Shown: in pieces, positions 45,610 through 55,081 of the stretch
Position numbering within the stretch: position 1 is the first letter of the stretch
Layout: each line of letters opens with the position of its first letter
Assembly (NCBI GenBank): GCA_963402885.1
Contig: OY727098.1
Location: 9,472,717 to 9,536,716, forward strand
Length of the DNA stretch: 64,000 nt
Source: Antedon bifida
Taxonomy: Eukaryota; Echinodermata; Crinoidea; Comatulida; Antedonidae
Direction: 5' to 3'
Notes under the pieces: model-generated
Database searches by the model: none
The model's input: only the letters and a program-made list of their open reading frames with translations
What the model was told of the DNA's origin: nothing
Translations under genes and position numbers: made by a program

Positions 45610-46525
45610 TATATCAATTCAATTCAATTTCATTTTATTTCGGAAATATCATCCATATAAATAAACTTATAAACCATAAAACTAAACTTAAGTATATAGA
45701 ATGCTTCTCCATCTACAATACATTTTGGAGTTATGGAGCATATGTTTGCAAACACAAGCAACAAGGATGTTACCACTATTCAACATACGTTGCATGAAAC
45801 TATAGGTAGATTTTCGCATGTACTCGTTAAAGGAAGGAACACCATGTTCAATAAACATTGCACTGGCACTACTACTTCTAGAGACATTAAGTATACGGCG
45901 CAGAGCATTATTGTAGCATACATTAAGAGATCTAATATTCTTCATACGATAGTTACACCAAAGGGCTGCACAATACATATTAATACAGTAAGATCTAAAG
46001 AGACAACATTTAACATTGGTAGAGCATTTCATAAATTTACGATTGAGTGAGTTGCTTCTAATACACAAAGACCTGTACTGACTTTGAATGTCGGCCTCAT
46101 CACTGCAATCACACATAAGAATATGACCAAAATAGGTACCTTTCTCAACATAAGCAAGTTTTTTACCAAAAAGTTTAGTAATAGAATTACCTTCAAGTTT
46201 GCAAGTACGAGGACAGAAACGCATACAAAAAGATTTCTTATCATTAAATAAAACATCATTCTCTTGCGAAAACTCTTCACAAACATGTATCAATAGCTGG
46301 AGACCAGCAACAGAAGGAGCAAGTAGAACAAGATCATCCGCATAACTAAGATGATTCAAGATAATGTTTCTACATTGGCAACCCTGACACAAACCACTTA
46401 GTCTACAATTTAGAGTACTAATATATATGTTATAAAGGAGAGGGGACATAACCCCACCCTGTCTAACTCCATTGGATACTGTAAATGACGTGACGTGAAC
46501 ATGCCATGCTAAGTTTTTTTTCCAA
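45610..46525 (-). mobile_element. 5'-truncated LINE fragment
   Basis: Minus strand. A reverse transcriptase fragment begins abruptly near 46520 (TVSNGVRQGGVMSPLLYNIY) and ends in a 3' tail of AAATGAAATTGAATTGAATT near 45615-45640. About 60% of the reverse transcriptase and all of the endonuclease are missing. Confidence 0.82.
45688..46449 (-). CDS. Partial LINE reverse transcriptase
   Basis: 253 codons, open upstream to about 46520. It shows the B-box RQGGVMSPLLYNIYI, the catalytic LSYADDLVLLAPS, then the conserved NDKKSFCMRF and the thumb region with LNVCYNNALRRIL. It lacks the N-terminal palm/fingers motifs, so it cannot be active. By motif (YADDLVLLAPS) it resembles elements different from the other LINEs in the window. 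Confidence 0.82.
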   Translation of the reverse strand: MSPLLYNIYISTLNCRLSGLCQGCQCRNIILNHLSYADDLVLLAPSVAGLQLLIHVCEEFSQENDVLFNDKKSFCMRFCPRTCKLEGNSITKLFGKKLAYVEKGTYFGHILMCDCSDEADIQSQYRSLCIRSNSLNRKFMKCSTNVKCCLFRSYCINMYCAALWCNYRMKNIRSLNVCYNNALRRILNVSRSSSASAMFIEHGVPSFNEYMRKSTYSFMQRMLNSGNILVACVCKHMLHNSKMYCRWRSILYT

Positions 46526-46569
46526 GCATATGACTTTAGGCCTAATTATCTTACCTTATCTATATGTAT

Positions 46570-46646
46570 GTATACATTCAATTCCTAAGTCGCTTCCAGT
46601 TATGTTAAACAAAACATTGGAAGCGACTGAGGAATTGAATGTATAC
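46570..46646 (+). repeat. Hairpin H2 (29-bp stem, 19-base loop)
   Basis: Arms 46570-46598 and 46618-46646 pair over 29 bp with one mismatch. The arm contains TTCAATTCCTAAGTCGCTTC and the loop is GTTATGTTAAACAAAACAT. Confidence 0.85.
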
Positions 46647-46675
46647 CTTTGTAATTACTACGATAATTAAAAAGG

Positions 46676-46775
46676 TTCAAGTTCAGTTTATTTGAGGACT
46701 GCATGGAATGACTGTTGGGTTATATTACAAAACAGTCGCCGGCTGATTGACCAGGTACACTTATTAACAATGGTA
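46676..46775 (-). mobile_element. Possible LINE 3' end, minus strand
   Basis: The minus strand ends AAATAAACTGAACTTGAACC, a short-repeat tail of the kind seen on L2/CR1-like elements, preceded by about 70 bp of GC-richer UTR-like sequence. Confidence 0.4.
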
Positions 46776-48339
46776 GATAATCATCCATAATTATTATGTG
46801 TGACATTGGGTTTTTTTCATGGTAAATGAAGAAATACATTCTCAATGGAATTTACGTGACCACCACATGTTTAGGCCTATATCTGAATTGAATATTAGTT
46901 ACCAATGTTACTAAAACTGTAATAACGGCAGGTTTTCTGCTTACTTTTACATTACTTGGCCTTTGCTTAAGCATAATTTATTACTGTAGTATCGTATTCT
47001 GTTTATTGAATGAATTGATATGCTTGTAGAATTGTTATACTGTATCAACAAGGCCAGATACATGGATGAAGTTGCGTGCTTAAGTTAGTGTTTACCGACC
47101 AACCGACCGGCCAACCGACCGATCATATAAATATACAAAGTTCTAACATGTAAGAAAAACATTTATAAGAAGATTTTCCAGGATAGCTCAAACAGCTTAT
47201 AGTATAGCTTATTTCGATTGGGAATATAACTAAAAAACCAACCAATTCTCCTACATTAGCCCATCCCTTTATTGTCAACACATACATTATTATTGACAAA
47301 TGGTGATAAAGTATGTATCTAATAATAATCTAATTAGTTTATAAATATGAAATGCATCAGGCATCTTGAAAATCATTACAATTTGAAAGATTAATTGTTA
47401 GCAGGACTATTAAATCAATCTATATAAAAGGCTATGTCAGGTGTTCCAACATAAGACCAAAGCAATCGGGTGATTCATCAACTTTTTCACATAAAGTTAT
47501 AGTAACGATGATTTATTAGAGCAAAACACACCATTTGAAGCATTATCTATAAGATCAAATGTTTTTGAATTCCAAAAGCTGAAAAGTTATTAAGTCAAAT
47601 TTATTTCGACAGAATTGGAGTAAACATGGCAATAAAATTATACAATAACAACTTGGAGGCTTGTTTAAATACCATAATGCATTATTTTGATATGTATTAT
47701 TAAAAATGATATGGTTTTGTATCTAATGACATAGTTGATAGATATTGCACATTTGGATAGAAAATTGTTTACAAACATGTGTTGAATTAGAAGAATATTG
47801 CACGAGGCTGTTGTTACCATATGTTTATGTAATTGTTTGGAAAAATGAATATCGATTTCATTTTAATTCAGGTATTATCTCTATGAAAGTACTAAATTAA
47901 CTTATTTTATATTAACACGTAGCCTATTATCATTGAACAAAATATACTTACTTGGTGTGGGCTGGTTGGATTACTTACAGCTTTATCATAAATATATAAT
48001 TATAAATAGTTGATAAATGTTTACTAGGAATCGTGATTCTGAAGAGATAGATTGGAAGAAACGTGCTTAGTGTGCAAATACCATATTGTATAAGAGGTTC
48101 TTTTCAAGATGGTCACTAACGGACACTGATGATACGTTACGAATAAAATAGAAAATCACTATGTAAAGGTATTTATAAATAAAGTGACTCAAATTATGAT
48201 GGTTAAAGGGATTATATTTTAAAATCTAAACGGGACTTTTGGTATCAAAATTAACATTGTCTTTTCCTACTGCGATATACTAATTACGATCTGATGTGTG
48301 CCGTTTGGGTGTTTAGCGCTTTAGGCATACCAACTAATC
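46776..48339. other. No gene recognised
   Basis: AT-rich unique DNA containing a truncated (GACC)n-core repeat (47047-47125) and TAGGCCTA at about 46872. Confidence 0.45.
47047..47125 (+). repeat. Short dispersed repeat with (GACC)n core, copy 5 (truncated)
   Basis: The 5' module is AACAAGGCCAGATACATGG, with a GACC core. The hairpin end is missing. Confidence 0.7.
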
Positions 48340-48471
48340 ATGGTACATAAAACGTTGTTATTTATTATAGTTATTATTTTGAATATTGCTTTTAGTAGGC
48401 CTAATAAAGAACTGCATTATTTCAAATCTCCTCCACTCCGAACAGTTCATTTACATGCTTCCCAGACAAAG
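48340..48471 (+). CDS. Possible first exon of an unknown secreted peptide
   Basis: 44 codons from ATG 48340 to a consensus donor AAAG|GTATGC. Residues 1-19 form a textbook signal peptide (basic start, then a run of L/I/V/F, then small residues before S19-R20). The mature part RPNKELHYFKSPPLRTVHLH is short and basic, as in peptide-hormone or antimicrobial precursors. No matching downstream exon was found before the lectin gene, and the reading continues only 34 codons into the would-be intron. It could be chance. No family is recognised. Confidence 0.35.
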
Positions 48472-48883
48472 GTATGCCTAAACCTTCTCAACTGTGATGG
48501 TTCACTCTTTCCTGCTGATTGGGTTACTGCAGTACTAAGTATTTACATTTACCTTACCAAAAGTATAAATTTTTAAAATGGATTCTATATTTTAGTAGGG
48601 CTATGTGATCACTAATTACTGAAATTGAATAAACTAACTGGTCTTTTTATCAATTTTTGTTCAAATTAGTTTAATATGTCACAGTTTTGTGTAAATGATC
48701 TTACATAACAAGAAAATCATTTTGTGAGTCGGATGTCGACTGAACAATTATTTGAAATTATAATTATTCTTAACTATTATTTAAATACAGTAACACATTT
48801 TAAGTAGGTCTTTCATTATAATCCACTTGTTGAAGTGTCTCATTATATCCAACTACTTCATAATTGTATTGTTTAAAGAACGT

Positions 48884-48948
48884 ATAAATGGACAGTAACT
48901 GTGACAGAGATCAGAAAGAACCCGTAGAGCGACAGCATAGCTAGGAGG
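48884..48948 (+). promoter_or_regulatory. Possible TATA box and non-coding exon 1 of the lectin gene
   Basis: TATAAAT at about 48884-48890 is followed within 65 bp by an excellent splice donor GGAG|GTAAGT at 48948/48949. The next strong acceptor on this strand in front of a coding exon is TTTTTTTCAG at about 50431-50440, 24 bp before the lectin ATG. Together these fit a short 5' UTR exon and a 1.5-kb intron. This is inference; transcript data would decide. Confidence 0.35.
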
Positions 48949-49057
48949 TAAGTTGGTTGATTTCTTACATCTTACTAAACCACATAGCATAATATTTCTG
49001 TATGCATTAATTAGATTGTAATGTTAATTAAAATTGTTCATCTGGTTTTGGATATTC

Positions 49058-49162
49058 ATGAATTTATAATTCTTTTTGAAAAAAAACCCAAAAGTTAGCG
49101 AAACTAACCTGCTTGACAGTTTCACTAACTTTTGTTTTTTTTCGAAAAGAATTATGAATTCA
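49058..49162 (+). repeat. Long hairpin H3 (about 46-bp stem)
   Basis: The left arm contains TAATTCTTTTTGAAAAAAAA and AAAAGTTAGCGAAAC, the right arm GTTTCACTAACTTTTG and TTCGAAAAGAATTATGAATT. They pair with three mismatches, all C/T transitions, and one 2-base bulge. The loop is TAACCTGCTTGACA-like. It lies in the putative lectin intron 1. The upstream flank (TTCATCTGGTTTTGGATATT) resembles the H1 flank in inverted orientation. Confidence 0.82.
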
Positions 49163-49544
49163 AGATAATGATGCTAAATGTAACGTAATATTTTCCACAA
49201 CTGTACTTGCTATAGTATACAAGAGACATCAGATACTTTTATTATACGTTTTTATTCAAACTATAAAATTAAAACTACGATCAAACGATAACAATAAAAT
49301 AGCGTGCAGTGTTAGGAAGCTTTACACTTTCAACAACTCATCACAACACAGATCTTCTATTAATGGAACCTTTAACGCTACATGTTTGTTTCATTGAAAT
49401 TACTTCATTGAGTTTTTATGGTGAAGCAATACTAGTAAAGTAAGGTATCTGTGGTAGCCTACATTTTGAAAGCGTTTTCTCATTCCCTTATGCTATAACA
49501 TTTGTTAAGTTAAATGTCTTTTTTGTTCATTATCATATATTATA

Positions 49545-49718
49545 TATATTTCTTACCTTACCTTATTTTTAATTATGTTGCCTGGACCCCACATTTTAAA
49601 GCTTAAGCTTCCAGTGGGGTACCCCTTTTTCTCATTTATTATCTATTATTTCTAGAAAATGTTAACTGTATTTTGTTTTTATTTGAGAAATAAAAAAAAA
49701 AAAAAAAAAAAAAAAAAC
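49545..49718 (+). mobile_element. Retroposed 3' end with poly(A) tail
   Basis: TGCCTGGACCCCACATTTT and CTTCCAGTGGGGTACCCC form a short stem, followed by a T-rich stretch, GAGAAATAAA and an uninterrupted A-run of about 26 (49692-49717). This is the signature of a 5'-truncated LINE or SINE insertion. Confidence 0.65.
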
Positions 49719-50463
49719 AAACCTTATTTTACTTATAGAGTTTTAACTAAAATTAATATTGTACTCCTATTTCTTCTAAAGAAACTATGGTATAGTAATT
49801 GCAGATATATTATTGTTTGATGGTGTGTTTTCTGAGACAATTCGAATTTTACATATAATTATAACATATAAACAACTCTTTATATACATAACTATACAAA
49901 AAAGATACACTAACAATCACCCAATGGATCCATAGGCTGGCAAATATATTACAACTCTCGCAGTAGAAAACGCCAGTTTGCATCTAGTGCTGAGCCATAC
50001 AGGGCATTTTTCATTGCACATAACCAAAACATTATTAAAGTGTTTAATTCTTAGTGAGAAACCATAAATAGATTATCTGATGGTTTCTTTGAAATATAAC
50101 AAACTATTACTAACAAACATAGTTGATGTGTCGTGGTAAATTAAGTATCATAATGAGTTATAACAAATTTGAATCTTCCTGAACAAAACCGTATTTAATT
50201 AACATTTAATTAGGCTTCTCTAAACATTGGATACAAAAAATCTCAAAAAAGTATAACTTCACATTCCCTCATAGGTGCTTTCATGAAATGTATGGTCCGG
50301 CGACGGCGCCAAATTCGGTCCGACCGGACTGGGACAATCTCGGGTTTCGGAATAATGTGCTCTTGCAACTCATTGTACAACTAATAATATTTATGTCTAT
50401 TAAAATTGTGTTTAAAAATAAATCACCGATTTTTTTCAGATTTCACTGAAATTTCAACACAAA

Positions 50464-51000
50464 ATGTTCAAAATGATGTTTGTTGTGTTGGTAGCGGTAA
50501 TGGTAGAGGTTACTTTTCCAGCATTAGCTTTATACCACCCCAGAGGTTCGTGCTGTCCCAGGTATTGGACATCATACAACAACAACTGCTACAGAATTTT
50601 TGGCCAATCTCTAACTTGGCAAGACGCTGAAAAATACTGTAAGCGTGAGGGAAAACGAGTTAGAGGATCTGATGCTCATCTAGTATCTCTCCACAGCCAA
50701 GGCGAATCAGATTTCGTTAAAGATTTCTGGAACACAGCTACCGGAAACAGAGTCACTGAACCGGTCTGGAGAAATATGTACTGGATTGGGTTGACAGACG
50801 CGCATTATGAAGGACATTTCAAGTGGTCTGATGACAGCGGATATGCCTCTTACAGAAATTTCCACGCTGGTGAACCAAATAACCATGGTGGAAACCAAGA
50901 CTGCATTGTAGTGTGGGATTACCAACATAAAAATAAAGGATTGTGGGATGACCAACAGTGCTATAATAAACATCCTTTTATTTGCAAAATGAGTCAATAA
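50464..51000 (+). CDS. Secreted C-type lectin (single CTLD)
   Basis: A 178-residue secreted carbohydrate-binding protein of the kind used by echinoderms in innate immunity. Residues 1-22 are a signal peptide (two Met candidates, M1 and M4; M1 at 50464 is taken). The rest is one C-type lectin domain of the long form: C31-C42, C59-C174 and C147-C166 are the three expected disulfides, with WIGL at 107-110. EPN (137-139) is the calcium-site motif typical of mannose-type ligands. WDD (161-163) stands where WND is usual, so calcium and sugar binding should be tested. The extra C30 next to C31 could form an intermolecular bond. The ligand is not proved. The coding region is one exon; a good acceptor 24 bp before the ATG implies a 5' UTR intron. 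A trinucleotide array and AATAAA follow in the probable 3' UTR. Confidence 0.93.
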   Translation: MFKMMFVVLVAVMVEVTFPALALYHPRGSCCPRYWTSYNNNCYRIFGQSLTWQDAEKYCKREGKRVRGSDAHLVSLHSQGESDFVKDFWNTATGNRVTEPVWRNMYWIGLTDAHYEGHFKWSDDSGYASYRNFHAGEPNNHGGNQDCIVVWDYQHKNKGLWDDQQCYNKHPFICKMSQ

Positions 51001-51040
51001 AAAATACTTGCTTCAAAATCTTAAAACATAGGCCTATCTA

Positions 51041-51053
51041 TTATTATTATTAT

Positions 51054-51115
<62 letters not shown>
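51041..51115 (+). repeat. (ATT)n-(AGT)n microsatellite
   Basis: A few ATT units followed by about twenty uninterrupted AGT (TAG) units, about 40 bp after the lectin stop codon and before the AATAAA, so probably inside the 3' UTR. Confidence 0.93.
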
Positions 51116-51150
51116 ATTAAAGAAACTGTTCACATAACTGTTTCATTTTA

Positions 51151-51156
51151 AATAAA
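51151..51156 (+). terminator. Putative lectin polyadenylation signal
   Basis: First AATAAA after the lectin stop codon, 150 bp downstream; no competing signal lies in between. Confidence 0.5.
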
Positions 51157-51159
51157 ATA

Positions 51160-53249
51160 TAATATCCAGTACAAACGAGTATTCTTCATAACTCGCTAGT
51201 GTTATGGAGACTTAATCAAGCACGAGGTTCTGTTTAAATAAATTTAAATTGCATATACGTTGGTCGTGTATTTTGTTATTAATTAAATAAATAAATTAAA
51301 TATCTAATTAATTAACGATTGAATGAATGAATGAAAAATATCAGTATTAAAAAATAAATGAGACGGTTTTAATGCTGCATAGGCAGCCGATTATTGTACG
51401 GTCCTGTCTCTAGAACAATAAAGCAAGATCTAACTGTAATAGTATTAACATACTCATTTCTAGGTGACTTGTAATAGTTAGTTACAGTTAGTGACAACTG
51501 CAAACCCAGCGAATATTGAACGACGACTACAATTTCATTCTCTCGTGGTAAGCAATTTCTAATTCAAAATCTCTAACCCAATTTTATGTAACATAAGAAA
51601 GTCACACTAAATACTTATGAATTTATACAATAAATAAGTAGCGAATGTCGATAGTGAATGTCTGAGGAAGGATATCAAACAACAGACAGTGAGTGCCACT
51701 GAATCAAACATTATTGTTTGGATGCGATACGATTATGCTCCTACACGGTTTTTCTGGTTTGGTATCGACTCCCTATCGACTTTGCTTCCACAAAACGTCA
51801 TTAGAATCTACCGTACAGGCTACTGTAGCCTACGGGCTACCGTATATGAGCGAATGTGACTGGTAATACCAAAACGGTATGCCTACCATCCATATCTGTA
51901 AACTTTTTGAGAGCCAAACATTTCCCACTTTCAATATAAATAATTCAATGCGGGAATTAAGGAGAATGTATGAGACATTTTTTGGAGGAGGGGGAGAATA
52001 ATAATATAATAATATTAATAATAATAATAATACACATCTGGTTTTATGCATTATTTTAATGTAAACATTTTCAAATGAAATTTAACGGTACACATCATTT
52101 CAATTCACACAGAAATGAAAAACATAAAGAAAATGTTGAACTTAAATATTTGTGTCTACTTTGATCAAATAAACATTAGAGATTAGATTAGATTTCATGT
52201 TCGTTAACAAAACGTGATGACATTAGGATTTTTACAGTACCAATCAACTATTTAAACAGCCTGGTCAGGGGAACAGAAAAAAGGAGGGGAAGTAATAATA
52301 AATGAAAATGTTTCTTACAAAAAACGTCGCTCGACCTTTTGACGTCACAGTTTTAATTATTGTTCGTTCGTCATTAAATGATGTTTTAATTAATATTCTA
52401 TTAAATATTAATTTAAGAAATAATGAGTCTATGGGCTACTGATGTATAGAACAAAAATATATCCTAAGCTAAACTATACTGTGCATATTTCGGGGTAGGA
52501 GTTACTCCCTAAGAAGGTCGTAGTGATCCAAATAAATAGGCCTACCCTAACTTTCCTGTAAAAAAAATCCTAATTTTCCAGAACCTTCGTCGTACAGCCG
52601 CCGACAAACGTACACACACTAATCAAAGAATACTCTTGATCTATATACCATTTTACCATAAAATGATCTGACCATTATTCAATGATAAATGCCTACATTG
52701 ACAGTACATCTCATAGACTCTCTTCTCCCAGACGTGCTTTTTTTCAGTTTGAGCATGCCCAGTCCGAGTTTCCAAATACCTTTTTTTTTAGCCGTAGTAA
52801 ACATAAGCTACCGATGGTAACTGTTTCCTAATAATTCTGTTCTCTTGAATATAACTGCCTAGATGAGCGGCGCGAAAAGATTCGGCTACCATGTTTCAGT
52901 CAGTCTTTTATAACTATGAGTATGAATGAATCGTAAATAAAAGTTGTAAAATTAATTAAATTTATGATTAACGTTCTGATGTTGAGGGCGTGTCACCATC
53001 GTGCGCATCAGGAACAAAACGTGGGTGGCGTCTGTATATTACATGCAGTCATACTCTATGCAGTCTGAGTGCATTTTTTTGTGTCATGTGTTTCTATTTT
53101 GTTTGTCCTATAATCAAAGAAATTACGTTCTTTTCTATAATATAAAACTAAGGTCTCTAATGGTTAGTATTTTACAACTTTTTTTATGGTTTGGGTCCGA
53201 TCTTTTTACCGATTTCATTCACCTTTTCCTCATAAGACATAACCAGGTT
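51160..53249. other. No gene recognised
   Basis: AT-rich intergenic DNA between the lectin and ZCCHC7-like genes. One TAGGCCTA is at about 52537; the open frames are short. Confidence 0.5.
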
Positions 53250-53257
53250 AAACCTAC

Positions 53258-53871
53258 GGTAACGGGACGATTCGGCCCTGAGACGATTCGGCCCGGGACG
53301 ATTCGGCCCTGGGACGATTCGGCCCGGGACTATTCGGCCCGGGACGATTCGGCCCTGAGACAATTCGGCACACTTACATTTATCGGCTTTGATATGCATT
53401 TTATAAGCATAAAATAAGCTTTTTCCCAAACTTTATTTTCAGAGAGACTATGGGGTAATACTACTAGGGATAAAGATGCAATAAAGCAAACATTTTGAAA
53501 ACATTGTCGAAAATGATCAATTTTTAGTCACGCTAACGATGTAAACAAGTTACGCCCTCTGTTGGCCGCTTGGTGAATGCACGAAATATCAAGGTTTTCG
53601 AAGTAATAAATTGAATATAAAATTACGTTTTTTAGTAATTTATTATATATATTATATCAACATTGTCAATATCAATAAAATGCGGATTGTTAAACGCCTT
53701 TAAAAACTTGATAAATACCCAAAACAATGTGAATATGAATGTGGTCTAAAGTGAGACGTTTCGGCCCACAAAGTGGGATGTTTCGGCCCAAAAGTGGGCC
53801 GAATCGTCCCACCAAAAGCGGGCCGAATAGTCCCGGGCCGAATCGTCTCAGGGCCGAATCGTCCCTGAACC
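53258..53871. mobile_element. Foldback DNA transposon FB1 with 8-bp target duplication
   Basis: 614 bp. The terminal inverted repeats begin GGTAACGGGACGATTCGG on the left and, reversed, GGTTCAGGGACGATTCGG on the right. They consist of tandem copies of a 15-17-bp unit GGGACGATTCGGCCC (about seven at 53271-53370 and six inverted at 53757-53866). The centre (53371-53756) is AT-rich and non-coding. The element is flanked on both sides by AAACCTAC (53250-53257 and 53872-53879), an 8-bp target-site duplication of the size made by hAT-type transposases. It lies 0.5 kb upstream of the ZCCHC7-like ATG, so it may overlap the promoter. Confidence 0.85.
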
Positions 53872-53879
53872 AAACCTAC

Positions 53880-54367
53880 TATCTAGGGACCTATCTAGGC
53901 CTAGGCCGGCTACACTTACTAGGACAGGCCTAGCTAGAGAGCTAGCTAGGCCCTAAAACTAACTGGCTAGGATCGGCCTATATTACTATTCTACTGCCAG
54001 TGTAGTACAGGACAGTCGCCGCCGGCTAGGCCTAGTCACGTCGGTACTGGCTGTAGCCTATACTAAACTAAGGCCTATTATACTTATTAGGCCTGTAAAT
54101 GTATTGCCATCCTACCGGTATTGCTAGTGTATACTATATACAAATTGATTAACTGTTTTGTACATCATCGACATCGTCATTATTAGTATTAGTATTTATT
54201 ATTAGCAACTCTCCCTTTCAAGTCACCTCTTTAAGTATAAGGCCTAGGCCTACTAGTACTAGTTAACATTTTTATATATTTACACTACAGGGATGATTAC
54301 TTACAGTACTAAGTTGTTGGCAAATTCATACTGTATTTTTGATACTGTGGGTCATCACAATTAGAAG
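53880..54367 (+). promoter_or_regulatory. Probable promoter and 5' UTR of the ZCCHC7-like gene
   Basis: A GC-richer stretch dense in CTAG, TAGGCCTA (53892, 54027, 54247) and related motifs directly before the first coding exon. No TATA box near a clear start. A weak acceptor (CAATTAG at about 54358-54364) precedes the ATG. Assigned by position only. Confidence 0.35.
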
Positions 54368-55081
54368 ATGAATGAATTAACAGAAGAGGAGTATGAACTT
54401 GAACTACTTGGCCTCAACCAAATTGACTACGAGGTCACCAGTGAAGATGAACGTCATGAAATAGAGGAAGCTCTGTATCAATCTATGCATTATGCAAAAT
54501 CTATAACTGTTCATGAAAACAAAGTAATACCAACAGCAGCACATAAAATTAAAGATAAATGTAAACCTCAACAAATAGATACAGAAAAGGAGGTTATTGC
54601 AACCACCAAGGATAAGCATAACATATTGAATGAGGATAATGAACACTCAAAGTATTATTTAAACCAAACATCCAAAACAACATTAATCATTGGTAAACAT
54701 TCTATCGAAAGTACTGTTACTGAGTCGGATATCAATATTGTTGGTTTAAAATCCATCAATAAAGGCCCTACTCAAAACACAGATTCTACAAAATTAAAAG
54801 AAAATTCAATGAATAAGACTATTATAAAGTCAACTAACAGATTTTTTCAGGACAGCGAATCCGAAGATGATTGTTGTCTTATTGAATCTGCAAGTGAAGA
54901 TGAAAATCTTCAGGTCCATGTTGCCTCAAACTCAACAACTATGGATGCAACAACAACACAAGTGAAAACTCCAGTCAACAAGGTGAAGAGATACTTTGCA
55001 GAACCATCAAAGCCTATGACAGGAATATGTTTCAATTGTAAAGAAACTGGGCATTATATGAGTGATTGTCCTCAAGAAAAG
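54368..55081 (+). CDS. ZCCHC7: ZCCHC7/Air-like TRAMP subunit, exon 1
   Basis: First of seven coding exons (54368-55081, 57908-58081, 58637-58675, 59472-59561, 60524-60638, 60740-61912, 62305-62360) giving about 786 residues. Exon 1 (238 codons, donor AAG|GTATGA) encodes an acidic, disordered N-terminus and knuckle 1, CFNCKETGHYMSDC (221-234). The protein has five C-x2-C-x4-H-x4-C zinc knuckles (221-234, 243-256, 261-274, 285-298, 328-341), with WRQFHLTT between knuckles 4 and 5, diagnostic of ZCCHC7 and yeast Air1/Air2. These proteins bind RNA and hold the poly(A) polymerase and Mtr4 helicase together in the nucle(ol)ar TRAMP complex that feeds RNA to the exosome. The long Lys-rich C-terminal half is expanded relative to the human protein (about 543 residues from memory). 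The start is the first ATG of the open frame, in the context AAGATGAATGA. Confidence 0.88.
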
